Below are positions 46,200 to 53,931 of a stretch of 63,272 nt of DNA, piece after piece. Every line of letters begins with the position of its first letter. The first letter of the stretch is position 1. A program made the position numbers and the translations under genes. The DNA lies in the NCBI GenBank assembly GCA_038851035.1, contig JAWCLH010000015.1:1-63272 (forward strand). The letters run 5' to 3'. The stretch is from Thermoplasmata archaeon. Lineage in GTDB: Archaea; Thermoplasmatota; DTKX01; VGTL01. The notes under the pieces are model-generated. The model was not told the DNA's origin. It did no database searches and worked only from the letters and a program-made list of their open reading frames with translations.

Positions 46200-46724
46200 A
46201 TGGAAATGACTCCTGATAGCGGGGAGCAGAGTTTTGGGCCCACAGGTCCAGCTGGCTCATGTCAGGACCAGTCGCCCTCCACGCCCTCCACCCGGGAGCT
46301 TCCCCCGGAGCTCAGGGGTGTGGTTGAGGACGTGGGTTTCTTTATCAGATTAGGCATTCTCCTATTTCTTATAGCGGCCGGCGTCTACTTTCTCGCCGCT
46401 CTTATCAGCTTCGCCTCAGCTCTCGGAAGCGCTTTTCTTTTCTGGCGAGTCGGAAAAGCCATAGAAGCAGCGGTCGGGGGTGTGGTGCTTCTCATCCTAT
46501 CGACCGGGTCCCTGTTCTGCTTCTCTCTTGGCCGGAGTAAGCTAATTGTCGCTCATACGGAAGGAGATTTCCCAGCGCTCCGGAGGAGACTGCTACCAGC
46601 CATCTTCGCAGGCCTCCTCTTCGGTTTCGTGCTTGGAGGCCTTTTCTTTCTCCTGAGCTTTCTGAAGCTGGAGGAGCTTCCCGAGCGGTACAGAAAAGAA
46701 GGGGGGGGCTTGGGAGGGCGCTGA
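46200..46724 (+). CDS. Three-helix membrane protein with a polar N-terminus
   Basis: 174 residues from the ATG at 46200, which has aaaggtggg before it; an earlier in-frame ATG at 46113 would overlap glmS. The N-terminal 45 residues are polar and Ser/Pro-rich. Three membrane helices follow (GILLFLIAAGVYFLAAL, VGGVVLLILSTGSLFCF, ILPAIFAGL-type last one), and the protein ends with a basic tail. The last helix plus its FLKLEELPERY end resemble the end of the protein at 47696-48238 (LLLLSLVRLKDAM), so the two may be related. No function known. Confidence 0.6.
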   Translation: MEMTPDSGEQSFGPTGPAGSCQDQSPSTPSTRELPPELRGVVEDVGFFIRLGILLFLIAAGVYFLAALISFASALGSAFLFWRVGKAIEAAVGGVVLLILSTGSLFCFSLGRSKLIVAHTEGDFPALRRRLLPAIFAGLLFGFVLGGLFFLLSFLKLEELPERYRKEGGGLGGR

Positions 46725-46741
46725 CGCGGTCCCCTCAGCCC

Positions 46742-47599
46742 TCAGAGATATATTCTACAATTTGCGCAGTAGTACTTCTTATACTGGGCGTTCCACTCGA
46801 CCTTCTGCCTGCATCTCTCGCACACCGGCACAGGCGGTGGAAGGGTACGGAGGTAGAAGGGATGGGTGCGCATTTTTTTGCTTATCTGGAAGAGCAGAAC
46901 CCCGGAGATGCCTAGGCCGAATATGAACCCCGGTATCCCAATCAGAACAGAGCTGTCCACGGCGGTGTCCCATTTGTCGGCCTTCATAGCGCCCCGGACC
47001 TTCCAGAGAACAACCAGCGCCAGAATCACCGCGAGCGTGCCGAAAACATACAGTGTCGAGATGAAACCCCACATTGCCGACTCGTCCACGGGCTTGTTGG
47101 AACTCAAGGCGTCTTGGAGAATCATCAACAGATAACTCCCGATGGCAAAGAATATCGCAGCGGAGACGATGAACCAGATAATAGCGACATTGGCGTTTTT
47201 CTCGGCCTGCTTGGGGAGGGCGTCGAGCTTGGCGACGACAGATGGTGGTTGTGGAACCCTGGGTCTGGGCACCGGCACGACGCCCGGAGGCCCAGAGGGC
47301 GCTCTGGCGACGGGCGGGGGGGCCGGGGGCCGGCCGGCGGGTGGGGGGGCCCGTGGCTGCGAAGTAGGTGGAGAGGGTGTTTCTTGGGATGTGGGCTGCT
47401 GTTTAGGTGGGGGGGGTGGGGGCGTAGGTGCGGGGGAGCTCTCTAGTTGCGGACTTTCACTCGCGGGCTGATGCGCGGGGCTCCCGACTGGTTCGGAGGA
47501 ATTCCCTCCCTGGCCAGAATGAGGACCTCCCTCTGCTTCCTGCGCCACTCGAGCCTCGTGACTTTTTGCTTCACCCTCCTCAGGTTTGGAGAAACTCAT
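46742..47599 (-). CDS. Membrane protein with a long Pro-rich N-terminus and terminal zinc ribbon
   Basis: 285 residues. The first 120 are Pro/Ser/Gln-rich and disordered. Three membrane helices follow (IIWFIVSAAIFFAIGSYLL, FISTLYVFGTLAVILALVVLW, SVLIGIPGFIFGLGISGVLLFQI), then a zinc ribbon of CERC-x12-CANC form at the C-terminus. The layout is that of archaeal zinc-ribbon membrane proteins whose function is unknown. Its neighbours on both sides share the membrane-ribbon or membrane-tail plan. Confidence 0.65.
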   Translation of the reverse strand: MSFSKPEEGEAKSHEARVAQEAEGGPHSGQGGNSSEPVGSPAHQPASESPQLESSPAPTPPPPPPKQQPTSQETPSPPTSQPRAPPPAGRPPAPPPVARAPSGPPGVVPVPRPRVPQPPSVVAKLDALPKQAEKNANVAIIWFIVSAAIFFAIGSYLLMILQDALSSNKPVDESAMWGFISTLYVFGTLAVILALVVLWKVRGAMKADKWDTAVDSSVLIGIPGFIFGLGISGVLLFQISKKMRTHPFYLRTLPPPVPVCERCRQKVEWNAQYKKYYCANCRIYL

Positions 47600-47695
47600 C
47601 CTTTCTCCCCCCGCTCACCGCGTCTGGATAAGGTTTCGCATAATTATATTTTCCCCAATTCTTATCCTGAAGCTCGGGGTCGTGGGCTGCACAGG

Positions 47696-48238
47696 TCAGA
47701 GGTATCTGGCGCACTGGTCGCACCGCCACCTCTGCGCCCCGTGGATGAACCTGGCGGGGCTTCCACACGTCGGGCAGAGGGGCGTGGCTTCGGCCAGGGG
47801 GACCTCGGGTTCTTGGAGAGATGCGGAGACGCGCATGGCATCCTTAAGCCTGACCAAGCTCAGCAGTAGCAGGGCACCTCCTAGGCCGAACCCGAATACC
47901 ACACCGAGCCCCCCGAAAAGCAGGATATGTCGAGCTGCGAGCTCATATTCCATCTTCAACAGATTCTCAAGAACCCGCCAACGAATTAGGAGAGCGAGTA
48001 CAAGCGCCACGATCGCAAAAACGATGAAAAGCCCAGCGAGGGTGGCCGCGAGATACATCTGCTCCGAGGGGTTGGTCACGCCGGGCGGCGCCTTCTCGGG
48101 ATGGTAGAAATAGTCTTCGAAACGGAAGTACTCCGAAATCTGCCATATCCCGAGTAGAATCCAGACCAGCACCGCCACGAGCTGCGTTATCCATCCATAG
48201 GACGCAATTTCATAGGCTTGCTTTGAATCAGCCATCAT
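47696..48238 (-). CDS. Three-helix membrane protein with terminal zinc ribbon
   Basis: 180 residues. Helices are at ITQLVAVLVWILLGIWQI, MYLAATLAGLFIVFAIVALVLALLI and LLFGGLGVVFGFGLGGALLLLSL. A loop of about 25 residues between the first two is Tyr/Phe/Glu-rich. The C-terminus is a zinc ribbon of CPTCG-x12-CDQC form ending in ARYL, close to the CRIYL end of its neighbour at 46742-47599. The two are probably distant paralogues. Role unknown. Confidence 0.65.
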   Translation of the reverse strand: MMADSKQAYEIASYGWITQLVAVLVWILLGIWQISEYFRFEDYFYHPEKAPPGVTNPSEQMYLAATLAGLFIVFAIVALVLALLIRWRVLENLLKMEYELAARHILLFGGLGVVFGFGLGGALLLLSLVRLKDAMRVSASLQEPEVPLAEATPLCPTCGSPARFIHGAQRWRCDQCARYL

Positions 48239-48404
48239 ATTGGATGGATAAATGCTCTATTACCAATTTAATCTTTGGCCTCTGGGACACGTCCCGATGC
48301 GTCCCGCGCCTCCAGAGCCACGTATGCAGGACAATCCTTTAATATCATCAAACTATACGGGGACAGCTACTAGGGTAGTAGCGAGGTTCCATGGGGGACG
48401 GAGA

Positions 48405-49607
48405 ATGCTGGACTACACATTTACGGAAGAGCAGGAAATGTTCAGGCAGAGCCTAAGGGAGTATCTGCAGAAGAAAGTCGTGCCGTACCTTCCGGTGATG
48501 GAGGAGAAGCAGGAGATTCCGCCGGAGATTGTGAAGGCCCTGGCGGAGTTCGAGCTCCTCGGACCCTGCGTCACGGAGGAGTACGGGGGCCCTGGCATGG
48601 ACATGATAATGGCGGGCCTGATCGGCGAAGAACTCGGGCGCGTTGATCCGACCGCCTCCACGGCGGTTTTCTATCTCGTCGACGCATCCTGGAGTCATGT
48701 TTTCTGCAGGTATGGGAAGGAGGAGGGGAAGAAGGAGATTCTTCCTGATGTGTGCAAGGGAAAAAAATACTGCGGGATCGCCACGACAGAGCCCGATATT
48801 GGATCAGACCTTGCAAATATGAGAACGACGATCAAGAAAGAAGGGGACCATTTCATAGTTAACGGCGATAAGCTCTACATTAGTGGGGTGCGCGAGGCGA
48901 GCAAGATGGGCGGAGGCCACGTGACCCTCGCCCGCCAGGACCTCGCCGCGGGGACCAAGGGAATGACCCTTTTCTTCCTGCCCTTAAAGGACAACCCCGG
49001 TATCACGATCACTGTGGACAGGGAGCTCGGCAGAGAAGGCATGTCCACGGGCGGATTCAATATGAAAAATGTGATAGTCCCCTCTAAATACATCATAGGC
49101 GAGGAGAACAGGGGATTCTACATCGTCCACGAAGGTTACGAGCTCGCGCGAGGAATTATATCACTCGTTTGTTGCGGCGCGGCGATGAAGGCCCTTGAGA
49201 ACGGGATGAACTACCTCAAGCAGAGGAAGGCCTTCGGAAGGCCAATAGGAAAGTATGAGGCCCTCCAGTTCCAGCTCGCGGAGGACTACACAAAGATTCA
49301 GTTTGTCCGCGACTGGGCATACAAAGCGCTCTGGCTATACACGAAGGAGGCGAGAGAGGGCAAGGCCAACAGATTCGAGGTCAGCAAGTGGATAGCGATG
49401 GCGAAGATGATGGCGCCGACCTGGGCCTTTGAGGCCATCAACCACTCGATGCAGTGGCAGGGGGCGTTTGGCTATACCTGGGAGTGCCCGGAGGTCAAGG
49501 CCTTCAGGGCGATTCGCTCATTCACACTTGCAGAGGGCTCAACCGAGATAATGCACCTCATAATCGCCCGCGAGCTGCTGGGGAGGGAGTTCATAGCGTA
49601 CAAGTGA
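48405..49607 (+). CDS. Acyl-CoA dehydrogenase
   Basis: 400 residues from the ATG at 48405, where the typical opening MLDYTFTEEQEMFRQSLR begins; 51 upstream codons in the same frame are not conserved. The FAD-binding region includes CGIATTEPDIGSDL. The C-terminal domain has the catalytic-base region GYTWECPEVKAFR, whose Glu aligns with the general base of medium-chain enzymes, followed by LAEGSTEIMHL. It oxidises an acyl-CoA to enoyl-CoA and passes electrons to ETF, whose genes follow in the same direction 186 bases on. Chain length cannot be read from sequence. Confidence 0.93.
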   Translation: MLDYTFTEEQEMFRQSLREYLQKKVVPYLPVMEEKQEIPPEIVKALAEFELLGPCVTEEYGGPGMDMIMAGLIGEELGRVDPTASTAVFYLVDASWSHVFCRYGKEEGKKEILPDVCKGKKYCGIATTEPDIGSDLANMRTTIKKEGDHFIVNGDKLYISGVREASKMGGGHVTLARQDLAAGTKGMTLFFLPLKDNPGITITVDRELGREGMSTGGFNMKNVIVPSKYIIGEENRGFYIVHEGYELARGIISLVCCGAAMKALENGMNYLKQRKAFGRPIGKYEALQFQLAEDYTKIQFVRDWAYKALWLYTKEAREGKANRFEVSKWIAMAKMMAPTWAFEAINHSMQWQGAFGYTWECPEVKAFRAIRSFTLAEGSTEIMHLIIARELLGREFIAYK

Positions 49608-49746
49608 GACAGCTCCCGGCTCCTCGCATCCATCATCCGCACCTCATTCCCGCAGGCCTCGCCACGTGACACGAAACAGAGGGATTGGATAGGAGAGGGG
49701 TGTCCTGGCCTGTGGGACCAGAAAACCCCGTGGGCTTTTTCGTTAT

Positions 49747-49759
49747 CCTATTATATAAG
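49747..49759 (+). promoter_or_regulatory. TATA-like box of the etf genes
   Basis: cctattatataag lies 35-47 bases before the TTG at 49794, and agggggat lies just before that start as a ribosome site. The box suggests the ETF pair has its own promoter even though it follows the acyl-CoA dehydrogenase gene. Confidence 0.5.
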
Positions 49760-49793
49760 AAATTCATTCCGGCCATCGAAAGGGGGATGTCCG

Positions 49794-50582
49794 TTGAGGA
49801 TAGCGGTCTGCGTCAAGCAGGTGCCCGATACTACCGAGGTGAAGATTGACCCGAAGACCGGCACCCTCATCAGAGAGGGTGTGCCGAGCATCATCAACCC
49901 CTTCGATCAATTCGCGGTCGAGGAGGCCGTGAGGCTAAGGGACGCCGCCGGGGGAGGGGAGGTTATAGCAATTTCCATGGGACCCCCACAGGCAAGGTCG
50001 GTGCTCGTCCACTCGATGGCGCTGGGCGCCGACCGGGGAGTTCTGCTGTGCGACAGGGGTTTCGCCGGCGCGGACACATGGGCCACTGCCCTCTCGCTCT
50101 CGCTTGCCATCAAAAAGTTGGGTGAGTTTGACCTCGTTTTGTGCGGAATGCAGGCAATTGACGGTGACACGGCGCAGGTGGGACCCGAGCTCGCCCAGCT
50201 TCTTAGCCTCCCCCAGATCACTTATGTAGACAAAGTTGAAATTGAGGGGAGAAAAGTCGTGGCGCGCAGGCAGCTCGACGAGGGCTACGAGGTTGTTGAG
50301 GCAAGGATGCCCGCGCTCCTAACCCTGATGACCCCCTCCGACTTCGTCCCGACCAACCCGCCATTTTCAAAAATAAGCAGGGCCCAGAAGAAGCCGCTAG
50401 ACACATGGGGAATCTGTGACGTTGGAGGCGACCCCGAGAAATTGGGGCTGAAGGGTTCTTTCACCACCGTCACAAGAGTCTACACACCTCCGAAGAGGGA
50501 AAAGGCGGTGATGCTCGAGGGAACTCCGACCGAGATCGCTAGGAAGCTCGCGGACGTTCTGGCAAAAGAGGGCTTTATTTAG
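49794..50582 (+). CDS. etfB: Electron transfer flavoprotein beta subunit
   Basis: 262 residues beginning with a TTG codon (MRIAVCVKQVPDTTEVKID), with agggggat before it; no ATG or GTG in this frame fits. The AMP/nucleotide-binding fold is shown by the first strand and by CGMQAIDGDTAQVGPELAQLL, a typical ETF-beta signature. Residues 190-230 form the recognition loop region that contacts dehydrogenases. It forms a heterodimer with the next gene product and accepts electrons from acyl-CoA dehydrogenase. It ends with TAG five bases before etfA. Confidence 0.93.
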   Translation: MRIAVCVKQVPDTTEVKIDPKTGTLIREGVPSIINPFDQFAVEEAVRLRDAAGGGEVIAISMGPPQARSVLVHSMALGADRGVLLCDRGFAGADTWATALSLSLAIKKLGEFDLVLCGMQAIDGDTAQVGPELAQLLSLPQITYVDKVEIEGRKVVARRQLDEGYEVVEARMPALLTLMTPSDFVPTNPPFSKISRAQKKPLDTWGICDVGGDPEKLGLKGSFTTVTRVYTPPKREKAVMLEGTPTEIARKLADVLAKEGFI

Positions 50583-50586
50583 GGAG

Positions 50587-51792
50587 GTGAGGCTGGTGAC
50601 GGAACCGATTCAGGTCAATTTTGAGAAGTGCACAGGCTGCGGGCTGTGCTCGAAGAGCTGCCCCTTCGGAGCGATCACGATTGTGGAAAAGAAGGCGAGG
50701 ATAGGCGAGCTCTGCACCCTCTGCTCAGCATGTGTGCAGATCTGCCCGGTCCAGGCGATAACGATAGAGAGGCGTGAGGTCAAGGTGGACCTCTCGCTCT
50801 ATAGGGACGTCTGGGTCGTGACCGAGGTTGGAGAGGGCTGCATGAAGGGCGTGAGCTTCGAGCTATTGGGGAAAGCTCGGGAGCTAGCCGCCGAGCTAGG
50901 CCAAAAGGTCTGCGCCCTTCTGCTAGGCCACGGCGTCAGGCAGTACACCGATTCGCTCGCGGAGTATGGCGCAGATGTGGTCTATTTGGCCGAGAGCGAG
51001 GCTCTCGCCCGCTACACCACAGACGCTTATTCGCCAGTTATTTCAGGTCTCATCGCCAAGCATAAGCCCAATATTGTTCTTTTCCCGGCGACCAGGATGG
51101 GGAGGGACCTAGCCCCAAGAGTGGCCGCAACGCTCGGGCTGGGCCTCACCGCCGACTGCACCGGTCTTTCTATAAAGGACGGGATGCTGCTCCAGACCAG
51201 GCCCGCGTTCGGCGGAAATATTATGGCCGATATTCTCTGCCCCTACACGCGACCTCAGATGGCTACGGTCAGGCCCAACGTGATGCCAAAGCCAGAACCT
51301 CAGAGGGGGCGGAGAGCTGAAGTCGTGGAGGTCCCTGTCAAGCTCGACCCGAAGAGCGCACGCGTCCACCTGCGCGAGCAGGTCAGGACCTGCGCTGCGG
51401 GAGGGAAGAAAATAGACGAGGCCGACGTCGTTGTGACGGGCGGGCGGGGCGCCTGCGACGCGAATGGTTTCGAGCTTCTCCAGGCTCTCGCCGACGAGCT
51501 CGGCGGCGTTGTGGGGGCCTCCCGGGTGGCGATTGATCTGGGGAAGAAGCCGAAATCTGTCCAGGTGGGCCAGAGCGGTATCACCGTTTCTCCGAAGTTA
51601 TACATCGCGTGTGGTGTTTCGGGGGCCATCCAGCACACCGTGGGAATGAGGGGCTCGAAGCTGGTCATCGCCGTCAACACGGACCCCGGAGCCCCCATAT
51701 TCGAGTTCGCCCAATACGGTGTTGTGGGCGACCTCTTTCAGATCGTGCCCGCGCTAACCGAGGAGATTCGGAGAAGGAAGGCTTGCAAATAA
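50587..51792 (+). CDS. etfA: Electron transfer flavoprotein alpha subunit with N-terminal ferredoxin domain
   Basis: 401 residues from a GTG at 50587. The first 65 residues are a two-cluster ferredoxin (CTGCGLCSKSCP and CTLCSACVQICP), then the ETF-alpha nucleotide fold, then the FAD domain (GRGACDANGFELL, VGQSGITVSPKLYIACGVSGAIQH). The bulk of ETF-alpha proteins lack the ferredoxin; the extra clusters let electrons go to a membrane or soluble iron-sulphur partner. No ETF-quinone oxidoreductase (fixC/fixX type) is next to it. Confidence 0.94.
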   Translation: MRLVTEPIQVNFEKCTGCGLCSKSCPFGAITIVEKKARIGELCTLCSACVQICPVQAITIERREVKVDLSLYRDVWVVTEVGEGCMKGVSFELLGKARELAAELGQKVCALLLGHGVRQYTDSLAEYGADVVYLAESEALARYTTDAYSPVISGLIAKHKPNIVLFPATRMGRDLAPRVAATLGLGLTADCTGLSIKDGMLLQTRPAFGGNIMADILCPYTRPQMATVRPNVMPKPEPQRGRRAEVVEVPVKLDPKSARVHLREQVRTCAAGGKKIDEADVVVTGGRGACDANGFELLQALADELGGVVGASRVAIDLGKKPKSVQVGQSGITVSPKLYIACGVSGAIQHTVGMRGSKLVIAVNTDPGAPIFEFAQYGVVGDLFQIVPALTEEIRRRKACK

Positions 51793-51827
51793 AGGCCCGG
51801 GAGAAAGCGGGTAGGTGACCGGCGGGT

Positions 51828-52373
51828 TCATCCTTGCGCGCGCCGCTGCTGGCCGTAATATAACCCTGTCTGGCTCTGGCCGTTCCGGGTTAGGCCGTGT
51901 AGGCTCATCGGCTGGGGGAACGCGTGGTTGCCCTGGGCGGGCCTCGGCGCTCTGTTATCGACAAAACTCATTTTGAACACGCATCTGGTCTTTCCACAGC
52001 TCTCGCATTCAATCTCAGTGCAGTGTGTGACCTTCCCGAAGTAGCCCTCGTATATCTTGGAGAGGAGGCCCCGAAGCATGTTGCAGGTGGTCCTGTCACA
52101 CTTTTCCGTCTCGATGGAACCAATGGTAAAAACCGTGTCGTTCACGAACTGAATCTCCCTCACCCAGCCCTCGTCCACCAGTATCTTTCGCACCATCTCG
52201 AAGTACTGTTGCTTGTAGGGTCGGGCCGCGCGCGCAATTCTGGAGCCAAGTGCCTGCCCCGTTCTAAACTGGAGGGCCGGGGCCGCCTCATGCATCACGC
52301 TCTCCTGAAGATTCCGCACAGAGGCGATGTCTGACTTACGAAGCTTGATGAACCTCGCGTCTTCCTCGGCCAA
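51828..52373 (-). CDS. V4R-like domain protein
   Basis: About 181 residues from a TTG at 52373; a longer frame to 52496 overlaps the upstream gene, and its first 41 residues look non-coding. The central part resembles the V4R (4-vinyl reductase) small-molecule-binding domain: helices VMHEAAPALQFRTGQALGS, then the strand pair ending in THCTEIECESCGKTRCVFKMSF, where the cysteines recall the family's metal or thiol site. The last 45 residues are polar and Gln-rich. V4R proteins bind small hydrophobic ligands or act as sensors. It lies just downstream of the DUF116 fusion gene in the same direction. Confidence 0.62.
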   Translation of the reverse strand: MAEEDARFIKLRKSDIASVRNLQESVMHEAAPALQFRTGQALGSRIARAARPYKQQYFEMVRKILVDEGWVREIQFVNDTVFTIGSIETEKCDRTTCNMLRGLLSKIYEGYFGKVTHCTEIECESCGKTRCVFKMSFVDNRAPRPAQGNHAFPQPMSLHGLTRNGQSQTGLYYGQQRRAQG

Positions 52374-52431
52374 ACCAAACCACTCTTTCTCTCCGCCTTG
52401 GGTATTCTCGGGGGTGATAAAATAATTTCGG

Positions 52432-53736
52432 TCACCCCTGCACCATGGTGCTGTCCAGGGGTGAGGAGGCGCTGCCCTCAAAAAGCTCGACGACAAAGGT
52501 GGGTCGTCCTGGGTCGAGGTCGTTGACGTCCAGAACTACCGAGCAGGACCAAGTCTGGTTGAGCGCAAGCGGGGAGGGCTGGGAGACCTCGACCGTGTCC
52601 CAGGCGGAGTTCCTGTTGAAGGAGGAGTAGCAGCGCAGCACGAGCCTCAGGCTCCCGGGAGGCCTGACGGGCTGCTCATTAAACACCTCGACGGTTACGT
52701 TGGCCGCTCTGCCCGATGGAATCATGGTCACGTACTCGGAGAGACGGGCTTCAGCAATGAATACCGAATTCGGGGACCTCACGTATCTTGATGAGACAAC
52801 TCGGCCGTTTGAAATCACTTCGATAAGCAAGGAGGTGTCGTTTTGGTCGTGGACCCTAACATTGACAAAAGCCTCGGAAGTTTCTCCAGTGCGCAGCGTC
52901 ATATTGAGCGGCACTTCAACTGCTCCCCCTTCCTCTGGCAGGTAGGGCTGGCCGGTGAAGAAAGCGGTCACCCTGACCCTGATAGATGTCGCTGGAATCT
53001 GACCGCTGTTCTGGAGAGCTACCCGGACCTCCGCGGTCGGGCGGCCGTCTGCGTCCTTTATATAACGCACGGATGTCTGTTCTGTAATCAGCAGTGATGC
53101 CAATGATTCATGCGAGGACAGGCCAGAGGGAGCGAAAAGCGATGGCGAGAGTAGAAGAGCACAGAGCACTGCGGCGATCGCAATAGCCGAGCCCGCCGTG
53201 AATGCAAGCCGCTTCCGGAGAGGGGGACGGGAGCTCTGGACGGGCCCGACCTTTACCGCCGTGGCAGAGGCATCGAGCTCTATGACCTCCTTGACAGCCT
53301 CAACATCGACCTGAGTGCCCACACAACCGCTCCTGAGGAGGGCAACGCCTTGGTAGGCAAACCCCAGTGCTCCTTTACTCCCAGCGATTCTCTCGGCCGC
53401 TTGGGCGAGCTCGTGCCTACAGGCCACCCCCAGGACGGCCCCGGGACGGTACTTCTCGATGATGTTGAAGACCATCTCTCCTCCCGGCACTACAAAAACC
53501 CTATAGCCCCTTGAGCGCGCGTGGGTGGTGAGGCGGTTTATGCTACAGTCCGGCGAGCAGTGCCTGCACACTAGGCCTTCGTCAGTGCTCTCGGCCCTGC
53601 ATTGTTTTGGATTTCTCAGGCAGTGGGGCAGGAAGAGAATTCTCTCCGATGGGGGGACCCGGCTGAAGTTGTCTCTTTGAAGGAGGTTGAGGAGGGCCAG
53701 TTTTGCATCGCTGATGCCCCCTTTTTTCTCCGCCAA
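52432..53736 (-). CDS. DUF116 domain fused to a membrane helix and CARDB-like ectodomain
   Basis: 434 residues. The N-terminal 160 match DUF116, with its cysteines at 39, 46, 57, 60, 64, 106 and 138 (LPHCLR, CRHCSPDC, GVACRHEL, SGCVGT). A basic stretch and one membrane helix (about 176-198, LAFTAGSAIAIAAVLCALLL) follow. The C-terminal 230 residues are two Ig-like CARDB-type domains (VRVALQNSGQIPATSIRVRV; LNQTWSCSVVLDVNDLDP). With the DUF116 part inside the cell, the Ig domains face outward. DUF116 proteins are normally cytoplasmic and of unknown function, so this fusion is unusual. Confidence 0.75.
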   Translation of the reverse strand: MAEKKGGISDAKLALLNLLQRDNFSRVPPSERILFLPHCLRNPKQCRAESTDEGLVCRHCSPDCSINRLTTHARSRGYRVFVVPGGEMVFNIIEKYRPGAVLGVACRHELAQAAERIAGSKGALGFAYQGVALLRSGCVGTQVDVEAVKEVIELDASATAVKVGPVQSSRPPLRKRLAFTAGSAIAIAAVLCALLLSPSLFAPSGLSSHESLASLLITEQTSVRYIKDADGRPTAEVRVALQNSGQIPATSIRVRVTAFFTGQPYLPEEGGAVEVPLNMTLRTGETSEAFVNVRVHDQNDTSLLIEVISNGRVVSSRYVRSPNSVFIAEARLSEYVTMIPSGRAANVTVEVFNEQPVRPPGSLRLVLRCYSSFNRNSAWDTVEVSQPSPLALNQTWSCSVVLDVNDLDPGRPTFVVELFEGSASSPLDSTMVQG

Positions 53737-53893
53737 CGCAAACCTCTCCGGAAAACCTATTCCCTACCTCCCATAAAAGGATATTGGTATGTTGGGATGA
53801 GCGAAAATCTCGGATAGAGTTATACAGACAAACCAGTGCCCACTCGTGTAGAGCAATTGGATACATATTGCTGGGGAGTTCCGGTTCTTAGGG

Positions 53894-53906
53894 CAATATT
53901 TATTAT
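53894..53906 (+). promoter_or_regulatory. TATA-like box of the thiamine gene
   Basis: caatatttattat lies 26-38 bases before the GTG at 53932, with caaggaga between. The position supports that GTG start over the upstream ATG at 53836. No thiamine riboswitch was recognised in this leader. Confidence 0.45.
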
Positions 53907-53931
53907 CTCCCAACAAGGAGATACACGTTGT

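Noticed and set aside
53737-53931. A possible thiamine riboswitch in front of thiDN
   Set aside because: The TATA-like box leaves only a very short leader before the GTG, and the conserved riboswitch cores were not found.
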